DNA of 64,000 nucleotides from JAIBDK01 sp965261915 (GTDB lineage: Bacteria > Pseudomonadota > Gammaproteobacteria > Arenicellales > Poriferihabitantaceae). The stretch covers positions 620,001 through 684,000 of the forward strand of contig CBDHDW010000013.1 in the NCBI GenBank assembly GCA_965261915.1, written 5' to 3'. The stretch's first letter is position 1, and the number at the start of each line of letters is the position of its first letter. Under the pieces are notes generated by a model. It saw only the letters and a list, made by a program, of their open reading frames with translations, made no database searches and was not told the DNA's origin. The translations under genes were made by a program, and so were the position numbers. Positions 34,685-44,112 of the stretch are shown here, piece by piece.

Positions 34685-35794
34685 ATGACTGAACAAACTT
34701 ACAAAGCTGGCGAACATCCGGATTTACCGCCACCCTCCAACACCATCGGGCCGATTGCGTGGGTTAGAGAGAATCTTCTTTCATCTCCTGCAAACATTAT
34801 TATGACAATATTGTCTGCGTGGTTACTTTACAAAGTAGTCCCACCTGTGGTTGACTGGTTGTTTCTGGATGCCGCATTTACTGGCGAAAACCGGGATGAT
34901 TGTCGTGCACAAGCAGGTGGCGCGTGTTGGGCATTTATAGGAGAAAGATTGAAACTGTTTACATACGGTTTTTATCCGATTGAAGAGCGATGGCGAGTCA
35001 ATTTATCTTTTGTATTGCTCATTGTTGCTTTAGTTCCCGTACTTTGGGACAAAGTCCCCATGCGAAAAATGGGCATGTACTTCACTTGTCTGTTCCCATT
35101 TATTGCGAGCTGGCTGTTGCTTGGCGGTTTTGGACTGGAACCGGTTGAAACCTATAAATTTGGCGGTTTCATGCTGACATTGGTAATTGGTGTGACTGGT
35201 ATCGCATTTTCGTTACCCATAGGGATTTTACTCGCACTCGGTCGTCAGTCGCAGCTACCCATCATTCGGATTTTTTCTGTTGGATTTATCGAATTCATCA
35301 GAGGCGTTCCGCTGATCACACTGCTGTTCGTTGCATCAACCATGTTGAATTACTTTTTACCTAAAGGCACAACATTTGATTTGTTGCTTCGAGTACTTAT
35401 CATGGTAACGTTTTTTGCATCTGCATACATGGCAGAAGTCATCCGCGGTGGATTGCAGGCGATCCCCAAAGGGCAATTCGAAGCCGCCGACGCAATGGGT
35501 TTGAAGTATTGGCCAGCAATGCGATTAATCGTACTTCCGCAAGCGTTAAAAATCTCAATACCCGGTATTGTAAATACTTTTATTGGTCTTTATAAAGATA
35601 CCACCCTGGTAGTCATTATCGGATTGCTCGATCCCCTGGGTATTGGCCGTGCATCATTGGCAGATACAAAATGGACCGGGCTTTCTAACGAAGTATATCT
35701 GTTCGTTGCAATTTTCTTCTTCGTTTCGTGCTTTTTCATGGCGCGCTATTCGTTATATCTGGAAAACAAATTGCAAACAGGTCACAAGCGATAA
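34685..35794 (+). CDS. aapM: general L-amino-acid ABC transporter permease (AapM)
   Basis: A 369-residue permease, partner of AapQ. The ATG at 34685 follows a good AGGAGA site and gives the family start MTEQTYKAGEHPDLPPPSN; a TTG 21 bases earlier is rejected. The EAA loop is GQFEAADAMGLKYWPAMRLIVLPQALKISIPGIVNTFIGLYKDTTL. The RGVPLITLLF motif precedes helix 3 of the core. It has the long N-terminal extension typical of AapM. The next gene, aapP, begins 41 bp downstream. Confidence 0.94.
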   Translation: MTEQTYKAGEHPDLPPPSNTIGPIAWVRENLLSSPANIIMTILSAWLLYKVVPPVVDWLFLDAAFTGENRDDCRAQAGGACWAFIGERLKLFTYGFYPIEERWRVNLSFVLLIVALVPVLWDKVPMRKMGMYFTCLFPFIASWLLLGGFGLEPVETYKFGGFMLTLVIGVTGIAFSLPIGILLALGRQSQLPIIRIFSVGFIEFIRGVPLITLLFVASTMLNYFLPKGTTFDLLLRVLIMVTFFASAYMAEVIRGGLQAIPKGQFEAADAMGLKYWPAMRLIVLPQALKISIPGIVNTFIGLYKDTTLVVIIGLLDPLGIGRASLADTKWTGLSNEVYLFVAIFFFVSCFFMARYSLYLENKLQTGHKR

Positions 35795-35835
35795 AGCGCA
35801 GACCCAGAACTAATAATTTATTACGGTAAATAAAC

Positions 35836-36603
35836 ATGACAGAACAATCACAAAACCTGGCAAATGACGGCTTCGCCGTTGCCATTCGTGGCATGCACAA
35901 ATGGTATGGCCAATTCCATGTCTTGAAAGACATCAACCTGAACGTGGCAAGAGGCGAGAAAATTGTAATTTGCGGTCCATCAGGATCGGGTAAATCGACG
36001 ATGATTCGCTGTATCAACAGACTCGAAGAACATCAACAAGGCGATATCATTGTTGACGGCACTGAACTAACGAATGACCTGAAAAATATTGAAGCAGTGC
36101 GTCGTGAAGTCGGCATGGTGTTCCAGCACTTCAATTTGTTTCCCCATCTGACCGTTTTGGAAAACTGTACGCTCGCACCAATCTGGGTACGCAAAACACC
36201 TAGAGCAGAAGCCGAGGCAATTGCAATGCAATATCTGGAGCGTGTGAAAATACCAGAACAGGCAAGCAAGTATCCAGGGCAGCTATCTGGCGGTCAGCAA
36301 CAGCGAGTCGCCATTGCCAGATCACTGTGTATGAAGCCCAGAATCATGCTGTTTGACGAGCCTACATCAGCCCTTGATCCTGAAATGATTAAGGAAGTAC
36401 TAGACGTAATGATTGAGCTCGCAGGCGAAGGCATTACCATGCTTTGCGTAACGCATGAAATGGGATTTGCAAAAACAGTTGCCGACAGAGTTATCTTCAT
36501 GGATGGTGGTGAAATTATTGAAGAAAACAATCCAAATGAATTCTTCGACAATCCTCAGCACGATAGAACAAAACTGTTCCTGAGCCAAATTCTGAATCAT
36601 TAA
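35836..36603 (+). CDS. aapP: general L-amino-acid ABC transporter ATP-binding protein (AapP)
   Basis: A 255-residue ATPase that powers uptake. Walker A is GPSGSGKS, the Q-loop VFQHFNLFPHLTV, the ABC signature LSGGQQQR, Walker B IMLFDEPTSALDPE, and the switch histidine in CVTHEMGFA. It belongs to the polar amino-acid subfamily. The stop is followed by a strong terminator that closes the aapJQMP operon. Confidence 0.96.
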   Translation: MTEQSQNLANDGFAVAIRGMHKWYGQFHVLKDINLNVARGEKIVICGPSGSGKSTMIRCINRLEEHQQGDIIVDGTELTNDLKNIEAVRREVGMVFQHFNLFPHLTVLENCTLAPIWVRKTPRAEAEAIAMQYLERVKIPEQASKYPGQLSGGQQQRVAIARSLCMKPRIMLFDEPTSALDPEMIKEVLDVMIELAGEGITMLCVTHEMGFAKTVADRVIFMDGGEIIEENNPNEFFDNPQHDRTKLFLSQILNH

Positions 36604-36622
36604 ATTTCACCTGTGTTATTAG

Positions 36623-36655
36623 AAGGGAAAGTGAGAAATCAGTTTCCCTTTTTTA
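36623..36655 (+). terminator. intrinsic terminator of the aap operon
   Basis: A perfect 8-bp stem (AAGGGAAA 36623-36630 with TTTCCCTT 36643-36650) runs directly into TTTT. It lies 20 bp after aapP and ends transcription before the convergent glycosylase gene. Confidence 0.85.
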
Positions 36656-36701
36656 TGGTGTGTCCCGATTAACCAGTTCCTGATGATTTGCCTTTAGCGA
36701 A

Positions 36702-37355
36702 TCAATCATCCAACGTAGTTGCACCGTAGTATTTCCACATTAACAACGCCACAGCCGAGCGATGAGGCGACCATCGCAGGCTAAATTCGTCTACTTCATT
36801 ATAGTCAGGACGAGTTGGTAGATTCGCATAACGCTGTATCGCAACCTGCAACGCCAAATCCTGTGCAGGATAAAAGTTTCGGCGGCCGAGAGAAAACATC
36901 GCATAGATTTCTGCCGACCACACGCCAATGCCCCGTATCGAAGTCAGTGATTTGATAATTTCGGAATCGGAATACGTACACATCGCTTCCAGGTTCAACT
37001 CACCTGAAAGAATCATACTTGCCAGACTCCTCACATACTCCAGCTTGCGTGCAGACAACCCGCATTCCCGAAGCGCTTCACTTTCAAGGGATATAATTTT
37101 TCCTGCACTGACGTTTTCGTTGCATGCCAGCTCTATTCGCCGCCAGATCGCTGCCGCCGACTGGGTTGAAAGCATTTGTGAGTTAATTACCTTAGCTAAG
37201 GCCGAGAATCCGGGCAGTGTCTTGCGCGCAACAGGATAACCAACCAGATCGACTATACGAGACAAGTCGGGATCAAGCTTAATCGCTTTGCCTAATTCTG
37301 ATTTAACCGAAAAATACTTAATATTCGGTAATGGGGATTTCATCGTTTCAACCAC
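36702..37355 (-). CDS. AlkA-like DNA-3-methyladenine glycosylase (HhH-GPD family)
   Basis: A 217-residue base-excision-repair glycosylase. The helix-hairpin-helix is TSIRGIGVWSAEIYAMF, followed by the catalytic aspartate in FYPAQDLALQVAIQRY, and the end SPHRSAVALLMWKYYG is typical of this family. It lacks the N-terminal TBP-like domain of E. coli AlkA (282 residues) and so resembles the shorter forms such as Mag1 or archaeal AlkA. It removes alkylated purines from DNA. It stands alone between the aap operon and the divergent two-component system. Confidence 0.9.
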   Translation of the reverse strand: MVETMKSPLPNIKYFSVKSELGKAIKLDPDLSRIVDLVGYPVARKTLPGFSALAKVINSQMLSTQSAAAIWRRIELACNENVSAGKIISLESEALRECGLSARKLEYVRSLASMILSGELNLEAMCTYSDSEIIKSLTSIRGIGVWSAEIYAMFSLGRRNFYPAQDLALQVAIQRYANLPTRPDYNEVDEFSLRWSPHRSAVALLMWKYYGATTLDD

Positions 37356-37441
37356 GTTTTTGATTTAGAATATGCCACAGTTTTCCGATTCACGTATTTT
37401 AACCGCTGAATCATGATATTAACTTACTATAAAATTTTGCC

Positions 37442-38122
37442 ATGCGCGTATTGATCATTGAAGACGACGAAGCTACAGCCGCATACATTCAAAAAGGGCT
37501 GGTTGAAGGTGGACACACCGCGGATATTGCGACACGCGGTGATACCGGATTGTCCCGGGCCCAGGAAGATAATTTTCACGCACTTATCGTTGACCGCATG
37601 CTCCCTGCCGTGGACGGACTAACCGTGGTTTCACAGCTAAGAGAAAGCGGCAACCAAACCCCTGCACTCATTCTGAGTGCATTAGGTGATGTAGATGATC
37701 GGGTTGAAGGTTTGAAAGCCGGAGGCGACGACTATCTCACCAAGCCGTTCGCGTTTTCCGAGCTTCTGGCAAGACTTGAAGCCCTGGCGAGACGGACCAC
37801 TGCCGAATCACAGGAAACGGTATTAGTGGCCGGAGATTTAGTAATGGATTTACTCGGGCGAGAAGTCAAACGTGCAGATACCGTAATCGATCTTCAGCCA
37901 AGAGAATTTCGATTGCTGGAATATTTGATGCGTCACAGTAATCAGGTGGTAACAAGAACCATGTTGCTTGAAAACGTCTGGGACTACAATTTTGATCCAC
38001 AAACCAATGTGATCGATGTTCATATCAGTCGATTACGCGGAAAAATTGACAAAAATTTTGACACGACAATGTTAAATACCGTGCGCGGAGCGGGATACAT
38101 TTTACGTGCAACAAAGGCGTAG
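37442..38122 (+). CDS. OmpR/PhoB-family response regulator
   Basis: A 226-residue regulator. The receiver domain starts MRVLIIEDDEATAAYI with the acidic pocket; the phosphorylated aspartate is in LIVDRMLPAVDG and the conserved lysine in YLTKPFAF. The C-terminal winged helix (about 130-224) has VIDLQPREFRLLEYLMRHSNQVVTRTMLLENVW and NVIDVHISRLRGKID. Its last 17 nt overlap the kinase gene, so the pair is translationally coupled. It is closest in style to the QseB/CopR/IrlR group; the target genes are unknown. Confidence 0.93.
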   Translation: MRVLIIEDDEATAAYIQKGLVEGGHTADIATRGDTGLSRAQEDNFHALIVDRMLPAVDGLTVVSQLRESGNQTPALILSALGDVDDRVEGLKAGGDDYLTKPFAFSELLARLEALARRTTAESQETVLVAGDLVMDLLGREVKRADTVIDLQPREFRLLEYLMRHSNQVVTRTMLLENVWDYNFDPQTNVIDVHISRLRGKIDKNFDTTMLNTVRGAGYILRATKA

Positions 38123-39491
38123 CCTATTCCACAGCTATACACTGAGGCTGGCGTTACTCTACGCCTTGATCTTCAGCACGTCTACGCTATTCCTGTTTTA
38201 CTTCTTTTACGTTTTCACCGCGTCTTACATGACGCAGCAAATGGACAGCACTATCCAGGCTGAAATTCAGGGATTGGCAGAACGCTACGATCAGGAGGGC
38301 CTGCAAGGCCTCACCGAACTCATTGCCGAACGTGTGAATCGTCAACAGGCAACAGGCAATTCAATTTACCTGCTCACCACATTTACACTCCAGCCACTCG
38401 TGGGAAATCTGGACCGATGGCCGAAAAATGCCTCTATCAACAATGACTGGATCGAGTTTTTACTGGAGATAAACGAACAAACCAATGAAACGCATCTGGC
38501 TCGTGCGAAAATTTTCCAACTGCCCGGGAAATACGGATTACTGGTTGGAAGGGATGTTCATCAGCTCACCGAGGCAAAACGCCGGATTGTTCAGGCACTG
38601 ACCTGGGGGCTTGCGATAATGGTGCTGCTGGCATTTTTAGGTGGATTGGTGTTGAGCAGAAGAACGGTGCGTAAAATCGAGCGTATCAACCAGACAACGC
38701 AAAGTATTATGTCTGGAGATCTTTCCAGACGCGTTCCGGTAACCGGTCGAAATGATGACTTCGACCAGGTTGCTGACAACCTGAATCAAATGCTTGATCG
38801 AATCCAGATGTTGATGGAAGACATCCGGCGAGTATCAGACAACATAGCCCATGACTTGCGAACACCTCTGGCCAGGCTCCGCCAGCATCTTGAAGAGGCA
38901 CGCCTGGAGGAAGACCCCACATCAAAATCTGCTTTAAATCTGGAACAATCGATCAAGGAAGCAGATTCATTACTCGCCACCTTTAACGCACTTTTACGTA
39001 TAGCGAGAATCGAAGCCGGTCAGGTTAGGGCCGGATTTAGCGAAGTTGACTTTTATGTTCTGCTGGAGGATATCGTCGAATTTTACGAGCCTTTGGTAGA
39101 AGAAAAAGATCAGCATCTTGAAACCACATTAGATGCCAATACTACATCCCATGGTGATCGGGATTTATTATTTCAGGCGTTTGCTAACATCCTTGAAAAT
39201 GCCATCAAATACACGCCGAATAAAGGCAATCTTTCAGTGTCACTAATTAAACTGAATACAGAAATTGTAATTACAATTGCAGATAATGGGCCCGGCATAC
39301 CGGCTACTGAAAGAGACAAAGTATTTCGGCGATTTTACCGACTTGACCAAAGCCGCAGCAGCAGCGGGAATGGTTTGGGTTTAAGCATGGTTTCGGCAGT
39401 AATTGCGTTGCACAATGGCAACATCACGCTGGAAGACAATATTCCAGGACTTCGAACGATTATTCAACTTCCGATCAACGCTGGAAACTAA
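38106..39491 (+). CDS. sensor histidine kinase
   Basis: A 461-residue membrane kinase starting at a GTG that overlaps the regulator gene. Helix 1 is about residues 13-36, a periplasmic sensor of about 120 residues follows, helix 2 is about 162-183 (GLAIMVLLAFLGGLVL), then a HAMP domain. The H-box is SDNIAHDLRTPLARLRQHLEEARL with the phospho-accepting His, the N-box FANILENAIKYTP, G1 ADNGPGIP and G2 GNGLGLSMV. The small periplasmic domain has no recognised sensor fold, so the signal is unknown. Confidence 0.92.
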   Translation: MQQRRSLFHSYTLRLALLYALIFSTSTLFLFYFFYVFTASYMTQQMDSTIQAEIQGLAERYDQEGLQGLTELIAERVNRQQATGNSIYLLTTFTLQPLVGNLDRWPKNASINNDWIEFLLEINEQTNETHLARAKIFQLPGKYGLLVGRDVHQLTEAKRRIVQALTWGLAIMVLLAFLGGLVLSRRTVRKIERINQTTQSIMSGDLSRRVPVTGRNDDFDQVADNLNQMLDRIQMLMEDIRRVSDNIAHDLRTPLARLRQHLEEARLEEDPTSKSALNLEQSIKEADSLLATFNALLRIARIEAGQVRAGFSEVDFYVLLEDIVEFYEPLVEEKDQHLETTLDANTTSHGDRDLLFQAFANILENAIKYTPNKGNLSVSLIKLNTEIVITIADNGPGIPATERDKVFRRFYRLDQSRSSSGNGLGLSMVSAVIALHNGNITLEDNIPGLRTIIQLPINAGN

Positions 39492-39511
39492 ATCACGAAT
39501 CTCTATTTGTG

Positions 39512-40096
39512 TTACTCAATTCTGATCAGCGCACCCTTGGTCTGGTCAGATGATGACTGCTCACTGTCCTGAGATGGAAAAACCATATCACCATCGTCGT
39601 CAGACTGTTCGGGCGAACTAACGGGAAGCTTAAAAAGTTCGGCTAATTCATCCGTGTCAATCTTCGACAGCTGAGACAACGCGGCTATGCCCAGTCCAAT
39701 AATAATAAACAGGCACAAAAAGAACTTTAAAACAAAGGTTCGCTTTTTCTTTTTCTTCGTATAACGTTTCCCCTTTAGCTTAATTGATCCCGGAACTGCC
39801 GGTATCTCGCTTAGTTTTTCCGGCTCCAGGGTAACTTTAGCGATAACATCATCCGGATTCAGCCGTAATACACTGGCATAGGATCGAATATACCCTTTAA
39901 CAAATGTGTAACCGGGTAAATTAGAATAATCATCCTGTTCCAGAGCCCGTATCGTATCAACACTAAGGTTGAGATTCTCCGCGACATCTTCAATGGTTAA
40001 ATCCCATCCTTTGCGAGCCGAAGAAAGAATTTGCCCGGCGGTCTCCGACGGGCAAAGAGGTTGTGGTTCTGGATGAATTTGTTCTGAACCAACCAT
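39512..40096 (-). CDS. short RodZ-like protein (HTH_25 domain plus one membrane helix)
   Basis: A 194-residue protein. Residues about 19-85 form the cytoplasmic helix-turn-helix domain of RodZ/YfgA (AGQILSSARKGWDLTIEDVAENLNL, then LEQDDYSNLPGYTFVKGYIRSYASVL), which binds MreB. A basic stretch YTKKKKKR precedes a single membrane helix (about 119-141). The outer part is only about 50 residues, acidic and serine-rich, and lacks the C-terminal DUF4115 domain of E. coli RodZ (337). It lies downstream of pnp instead of next to ispG. It could be a second, trimmed RodZ paralogue or a cell-shape adaptor. Confidence 0.8.
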   Translation of the reverse strand: MVGSEQIHPEPQPLCPSETAGQILSSARKGWDLTIEDVAENLNLSVDTIRALEQDDYSNLPGYTFVKGYIRSYASVLRLNPDDVIAKVTLEPEKLSEIPAVPGSIKLKGKRYTKKKKKRTFVLKFFLCLFIIIGLGIAALSQLSKIDTDELAELFKLPVSSPEQSDDDGDMVFPSQDSEQSSSDQTKGALIRIE

Positions 40097-40151
40097 TCTA
40101 AATAGTTAACATCCTCGTCTGGCGGGGCACTGTATCATAGTTTGCACCGCA

Positions 40152-40181
40152 ATTCCCCGGACGACAATCAATCCGGGGAAT
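40152..40181 (-). terminator. hairpin downstream of pnp
   Basis: A perfect 10-bp GC-rich stem (ATTCCCCGGA 40152-40161 with TCCGGGGAAT 40172-40181, 10-base loop) lies 16 bp after the pnp stop. No T run follows in the minus direction, so it may protect the 3' end of the mRNA or act with a factor rather than terminate alone. Confidence 0.5.
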
Positions 40182-40197
40182 AGTCAGACTTTCAGGA

Positions 40198-42288
40198 TTA
40201 CTCAGACGTTTCCAAAGCCTTCATGCTAAGTCGAACACGGCCCTGCTTATCAACTTCAAGGACCTTCACTTTAACCTGATCACCTTCTTTAAGCACATCG
40301 CTCACTTGATTTACCCGCTCATTTGAGATTTGGGAGATATGAACCAGACCATCGCGTCCGGGTAAAATATTAACAAATGCACCGAAATCCATTAAACGCA
40401 CAACTTTACCTTCGTAAACAGCGTCTACTTCTACTTCAGCCGTAATCTGCTCAATTCGGCGAATCGCTTCCTTGGCAGCAGCGTTATCAGTCGAGGCAAT
40501 TTTAATGGTACCGTCGTCGTCAATATCGATATTCACTCCTGTCTCTTCTGACAGCGCACGAATGACCGCACCGCCTTTTCCGATAACATCGCGAATTTTT
40601 TCAGGATTAATACTGATCGTGGTAATACGCGGAGCAAATTCTGACATTTCTTCGCGAGGAGTAGAAATCGCCTTATTCATCTCATCGAGAATATAAATAC
40701 GGCCAGCTTTCGCCTGCTCAAGTGCTTTTTCCATGATCTCTCGGGTAATACCGTCGATTTTGATGTCCATCTGCAGCGCAGTAACACCTTCACTAGTCCC
40801 TGCGACTTTAAAATCCATGTCACCAAGGTGATCTTCATCACCAAGAATATCGGTTAAGACTGCAAAGTCATCGCCTTCTTTTATCAAACCCATGGCAACA
40901 CCGGCAACTGGGGCCTTGGTTGTTACGCCGGCATCCATTAGCGCCAAACTGGTGCCGCATACACTAGCCATTGAGCTGGAGCCGTTAGATTCAGTAATTT
41001 CTGAGACCACACGAATAGTGTAAGGAAAATCTTCCTGAGATGGGATAACCGCTTTAATTCCACGCTTGGCCAAACGCCCATGACCAATTTCTCGTCGTTT
41101 TGGCGTACCAACTCGACCGGTCTCACCAACACAGTAAGGCGGAAAGTTGTAGTGCAGCATAAATGCATCACGAAAATCGCCATCAATCGCATCGATCACT
41201 TGTGAATCACGTTCGGTACCCAGTGTTGCGACAACGATGGCCTGAGTTTCACCTCGGGTAAATTTCGCTGACCCGTGGGTTCTTGGAAGAACACCGGTTT
41301 CAATGCTTATCGGTCTAACCGTCTCTGTATCACGACCGTCGATTCGGGATTCACCCGCAATAATGCGACCACGAACGTATTGCTTTTCAAGCGATTTAAT
41401 TTCAGCAGAAACTTCTGAAGAAATATCCACTTCGGTATCTTCAGGGCAGATTTCAGCTTTAATGCTGTCTTTAACTGCAGCCAAAGCAGTTTGCCGTTCA
41501 ACTTTATCAGAGATTGCGTAGGCTTCAGCAATCTGATTACCGGCTAATTCCGCAACTCGATCTGCAATAGACGAGTCTTTTTCCGCAGGTTGCCAATCCC
41601 ATCTTTCCTTGCCAGCTTCTTCGCCTAGTTCGCGCACTGCCTGAATCACAGCCTGAGATTGCTCATGGCCGTACATAACCGCACCAAGCATTTGCTCTTC
41701 ACTGAGGATCTTCGCTTCAGATTCAACCATCAATACCGCTTCTTCAGTACCGGCAACAACCAAATTGAGATCCGAATCTTCCTCCAGCACAGTCTTTGTA
41801 GGATTGAGCACGTACTCACCATTGACGAATCCGACTCGTGCCGCACCTAAAGGACCGTTAAAAGGCAAGCCTGAAATCTGCAGTGCTGCAGATGTGCCGA
41901 TTAATGCGACGATATCCGGATTAATTTCCGGATCGATGGACATGACGGTGGCAATAACCTGAACTTCATTCATAAAACCATCCGCAAACATTGGGCGGAT
42001 AGGCCGATCGATTAGTCGGCAATTTAAAATGGCGTTTTCAGATGGGCGACCTTCTCGCTTAAAAAATCCACCTGGAATTTTTCCTGCTGCGTAGGTGCGT
42101 TCTTCAAATTCAACTGTTAGCGGGAAAAAAGCATGATTTCCCGCTTGCTTACGGCCTACAACCGTTACCATAACCACAGTATCGCCAATACTGGCGATGA
42201 CAGCACCATCGGCTTGTCTCGCTGTAGCGCCTGTTTCCAGACGCACTTCTTGCTGACCGTACTGAAAGGTCTTTACTATTTTATTCAA
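40198..42288 (-). CDS. pnp: polyribonucleotide nucleotidyltransferase (PNPase)
   Basis: A 696-residue exoribonuclease (711 in E. coli), core of the RNA degradosome and cold-shock decay. Two RNase PH domains flank an all-alpha region. The first begins FQYGQQEVRLETGATARQADGAV with FKREGRPSE; the second carries the catalytic core with GTSLALMDAGVTTKAPVAG and GDEDHLGDMDFKVAGT (the metal-binding aspartates). C-terminal KH (VIGKGGAVIRALSEETG) and S1 (VYEGKVVRLMDFGAFVNILPGRDGLVHISQI) domains bind RNA. It starts 34 bp after rpsO, the classic arrangement. truB, usual before rpsO, is not here. Confidence 0.97.
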   Translation of the reverse strand: MNKIVKTFQYGQQEVRLETGATARQADGAVIASIGDTVVMVTVVGRKQAGNHAFFPLTVEFEERTYAAGKIPGGFFKREGRPSENAILNCRLIDRPIRPMFADGFMNEVQVIATVMSIDPEINPDIVALIGTSAALQISGLPFNGPLGAARVGFVNGEYVLNPTKTVLEEDSDLNLVVAGTEEAVLMVESEAKILSEEQMLGAVMYGHEQSQAVIQAVRELGEEAGKERWDWQPAEKDSSIADRVAELAGNQIAEAYAISDKVERQTALAAVKDSIKAEICPEDTEVDISSEVSAEIKSLEKQYVRGRIIAGESRIDGRDTETVRPISIETGVLPRTHGSAKFTRGETQAIVVATLGTERDSQVIDAIDGDFRDAFMLHYNFPPYCVGETGRVGTPKRREIGHGRLAKRGIKAVIPSQEDFPYTIRVVSEITESNGSSSMASVCGTSLALMDAGVTTKAPVAGVAMGLIKEGDDFAVLTDILGDEDHLGDMDFKVAGTSEGVTALQMDIKIDGITREIMEKALEQAKAGRIYILDEMNKAISTPREEMSEFAPRITTISINPEKIRDVIGKGGAVIRALSEETGVNIDIDDDGTIKIASTDNAAAKEAIRRIEQITAEVEVDAVYEGKVVRLMDFGAFVNILPGRDGLVHISQISNERVNQVSDVLKEGDQVKVKVLEVDKQGRVRLSMKALETSE

Positions 42289-42322
42289 TTTTTGATTCTC
42301 CTAAAATTGGACGGGACGCGTT

Positions 42323-42592
42323 TTATTTACGCAGTCCGAGCTTGGCGATCAGCGCTCGATAACGCTCAATATCGCTATTCTTTAGATAACTCAACAATTT
42401 CCGGCGATGATTAACCAATCGCAGCAGTCCCTGTCGAGAATGATGATCGTGTATGTGGGTTTTAAAATGATCTGAAAGATCCTGGATACGCGCGGTCATA
42501 AGCGCGACTTGTACTTCAGGAGAACCTGTGTCTCCTTCTGAGCGCTGGTGTTCTTTAACAACAGCGGCTTTATCACTGGCAGTAAGAGCCAT
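42323..42592 (-). CDS. rpsO: 30S ribosomal protein S15
   Basis: An 89-residue S15 of exact family length. LTASDKAAVVKEHQRSEGDTGSPEVQVALMTARI and SRQGLLRLVNHRRKLLSYLK are the 16S rRNA-binding helices. A GAGGTAA site precedes the ATG. In E. coli S15 represses its own translation through a leader pseudoknot; no comparison could be made here. It begins the rpsO-pnp operon and is divergent from asd. Confidence 0.98.
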   Translation of the reverse strand: MALTASDKAAVVKEHQRSEGDTGSPEVQVALMTARIQDLSDHFKTHIHDHHSRQGLLRLVNHRRKLLSYLKNSDIERYRALIAKLGLRK

Positions 42593-42824
42593 GATTTACC
42601 TCATAATTTAAGTTATTACCTGTGCCGAAGTAATGAAAAATACACAAAATCTCTCTAAAACCTCGATACACCGTATCCCCGGTTTGCAGGGTCGCGTATT
42701 CTATCTTCAGACCTGCATGACTACAAGCTAAATAGCGGGTTATTCCACCACTAATTGGCCATTGGCCATTAATCAAAAAATTAGCTTTTTCATCCGTTTA
42801 GAAGGACTTTTTCGTAGAAATCAG

Positions 42825-42830
42825 TATAAT
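42825..42830 (+). promoter_or_regulatory. candidate -10 box of asd
   Basis: A perfect TATAAT 46 bp before the asd ATG, in the 283-bp space between divergent rpsO and asd. No good -35 box lies 16-18 bp upstream, so strength is uncertain. The rest of this space shows no gene. Confidence 0.45.
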
Positions 42831-42875
42831 CTGTCGCCCCTAAATTCAAGTAAATACTAAAAAGCGCTTAAGATC

Positions 42876-43997
42876 ATGCAACTCAACCGTGTTGGTTTCG
42901 TCGGATGGCGAGGAATGGTAGGTTCAGTACTTCTGCAAAGAATGCGCGAACAAAATGACTTTTCACTTATTAATGAAGCCATTTTCTACACCACGTCGCA
43001 AACTGGTCAACCTGGCCCTGAAATAAATGGTGAATCAAAGCCGCTGGAAGATGCGACTGATCTGGAAAGTCTGAAAACGCTTGACGTACTCGTAACCTGT
43101 CAGGGCGGAGATTATACCTCGGCAATCCACTCAGCTCTGCGAAACAGCGGTTGGAACGGATACTGGATTGACGCCGCTTCCACCTTAAGAATGGCAGAGC
43201 AGTCGACTATTATTCTTGACCCGGTAAACATGCCGGTGATTCAAGACGGGCTTAAGCAAGGTCAAAAAGACTTCATCGGAGGTAACTGTACAGTTGCATT
43301 GATGATGATGGCACTGGATGGACTTTTTAATGCCAATCAGATTGACTGGATGACAGTCGCCACCTATCAGGCGATCTCCGGTGGTGGCGCCCAGCAGATG
43401 CGTGAACTTATTGCACAGATGGGGCAAGTTAATGGTCGTGCTGCATCGCTAATTGAAAACGCCGGCAGCTCTATTCTCGATGTCGACAGTAATGTGATCG
43501 AATCCATGCGCTCTGCTGATCTGCAAACAACTGAGATTGGCTATCCATTGGCAGGTAATTTATTACCCTGGATCGACAAGGATATGGACTCTGGAACCAG
43601 TCGCGAAGAGTGGAAGGGTTCGGTGGAAACAAACAAGATTCTGGGGCGAAATGACTCTCCTATCCCGATCGAAAGCACCTGTATTCGGATCGGCACCATG
43701 CGCTGTCACAGTCAGGCATTCACCATTCAGATGAAACATGACTTGCCAATAGACGAAATCGAATCCATGCTTGATGAAGCCAATAACTGGGTTCAGACAA
43801 TTCCGAATGAACGTCAACAGTCGTTAAATAAACTTACTCCAGCGGCGGTAACCGGAAAGCCGAATATCCCAATCGGCCGCATTCGAAAATTAAATATTGG
43901 TTCGGGTATGATCTCTGCATTTACCGTTGGCGACCAACTACTATGGGGAGCTGCAGAGCCGCTTCGCCGCATGCTAAGGATTCTTCACAACCATTGA
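42876..43997 (+). CDS. asd: aspartate-semialdehyde dehydrogenase
   Basis: A 373-residue Asd (367 in E. coli), which reduces aspartyl phosphate to the semialdehyde for lysine, methionine, threonine and diaminopimelate. The NADP motif is GFVGWRGMVGSVLLQRM; the catalytic cysteine lies in GGNCTVALMMMAL; the substrate arginine region is ESTCIRIGTMRCHSQAF. The length and these motifs put it in the gram-negative Asd1 group. It supplies the substrate chain leading to DapB at 5.6 kb in this window. Confidence 0.96.
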   Translation: MQLNRVGFVGWRGMVGSVLLQRMREQNDFSLINEAIFYTTSQTGQPGPEINGESKPLEDATDLESLKTLDVLVTCQGGDYTSAIHSALRNSGWNGYWIDAASTLRMAEQSTIILDPVNMPVIQDGLKQGQKDFIGGNCTVALMMMALDGLFNANQIDWMTVATYQAISGGGAQQMRELIAQMGQVNGRAASLIENAGSSILDVDSNVIESMRSADLQTTEIGYPLAGNLLPWIDKDMDSGTSREEWKGSVETNKILGRNDSPIPIESTCIRIGTMRCHSQAFTIQMKHDLPIDEIESMLDEANNWVQTIPNERQQSLNKLTPAAVTGKPNIPIGRIRKLNIGSGMISAFTVGDQLLWGAAEPLRRMLRILHNH

Positions 43998-44112
43998 TTG
44001 AAGTACTGAACCCAATGGTTCTGACACTTGACGGATTCAGTGCGGGTTAATCTGAACGCGTACAATACGGGCTTCATCTGCCGTATTTCTACTTGGCAAT
44101 ATTGGTCTTACT

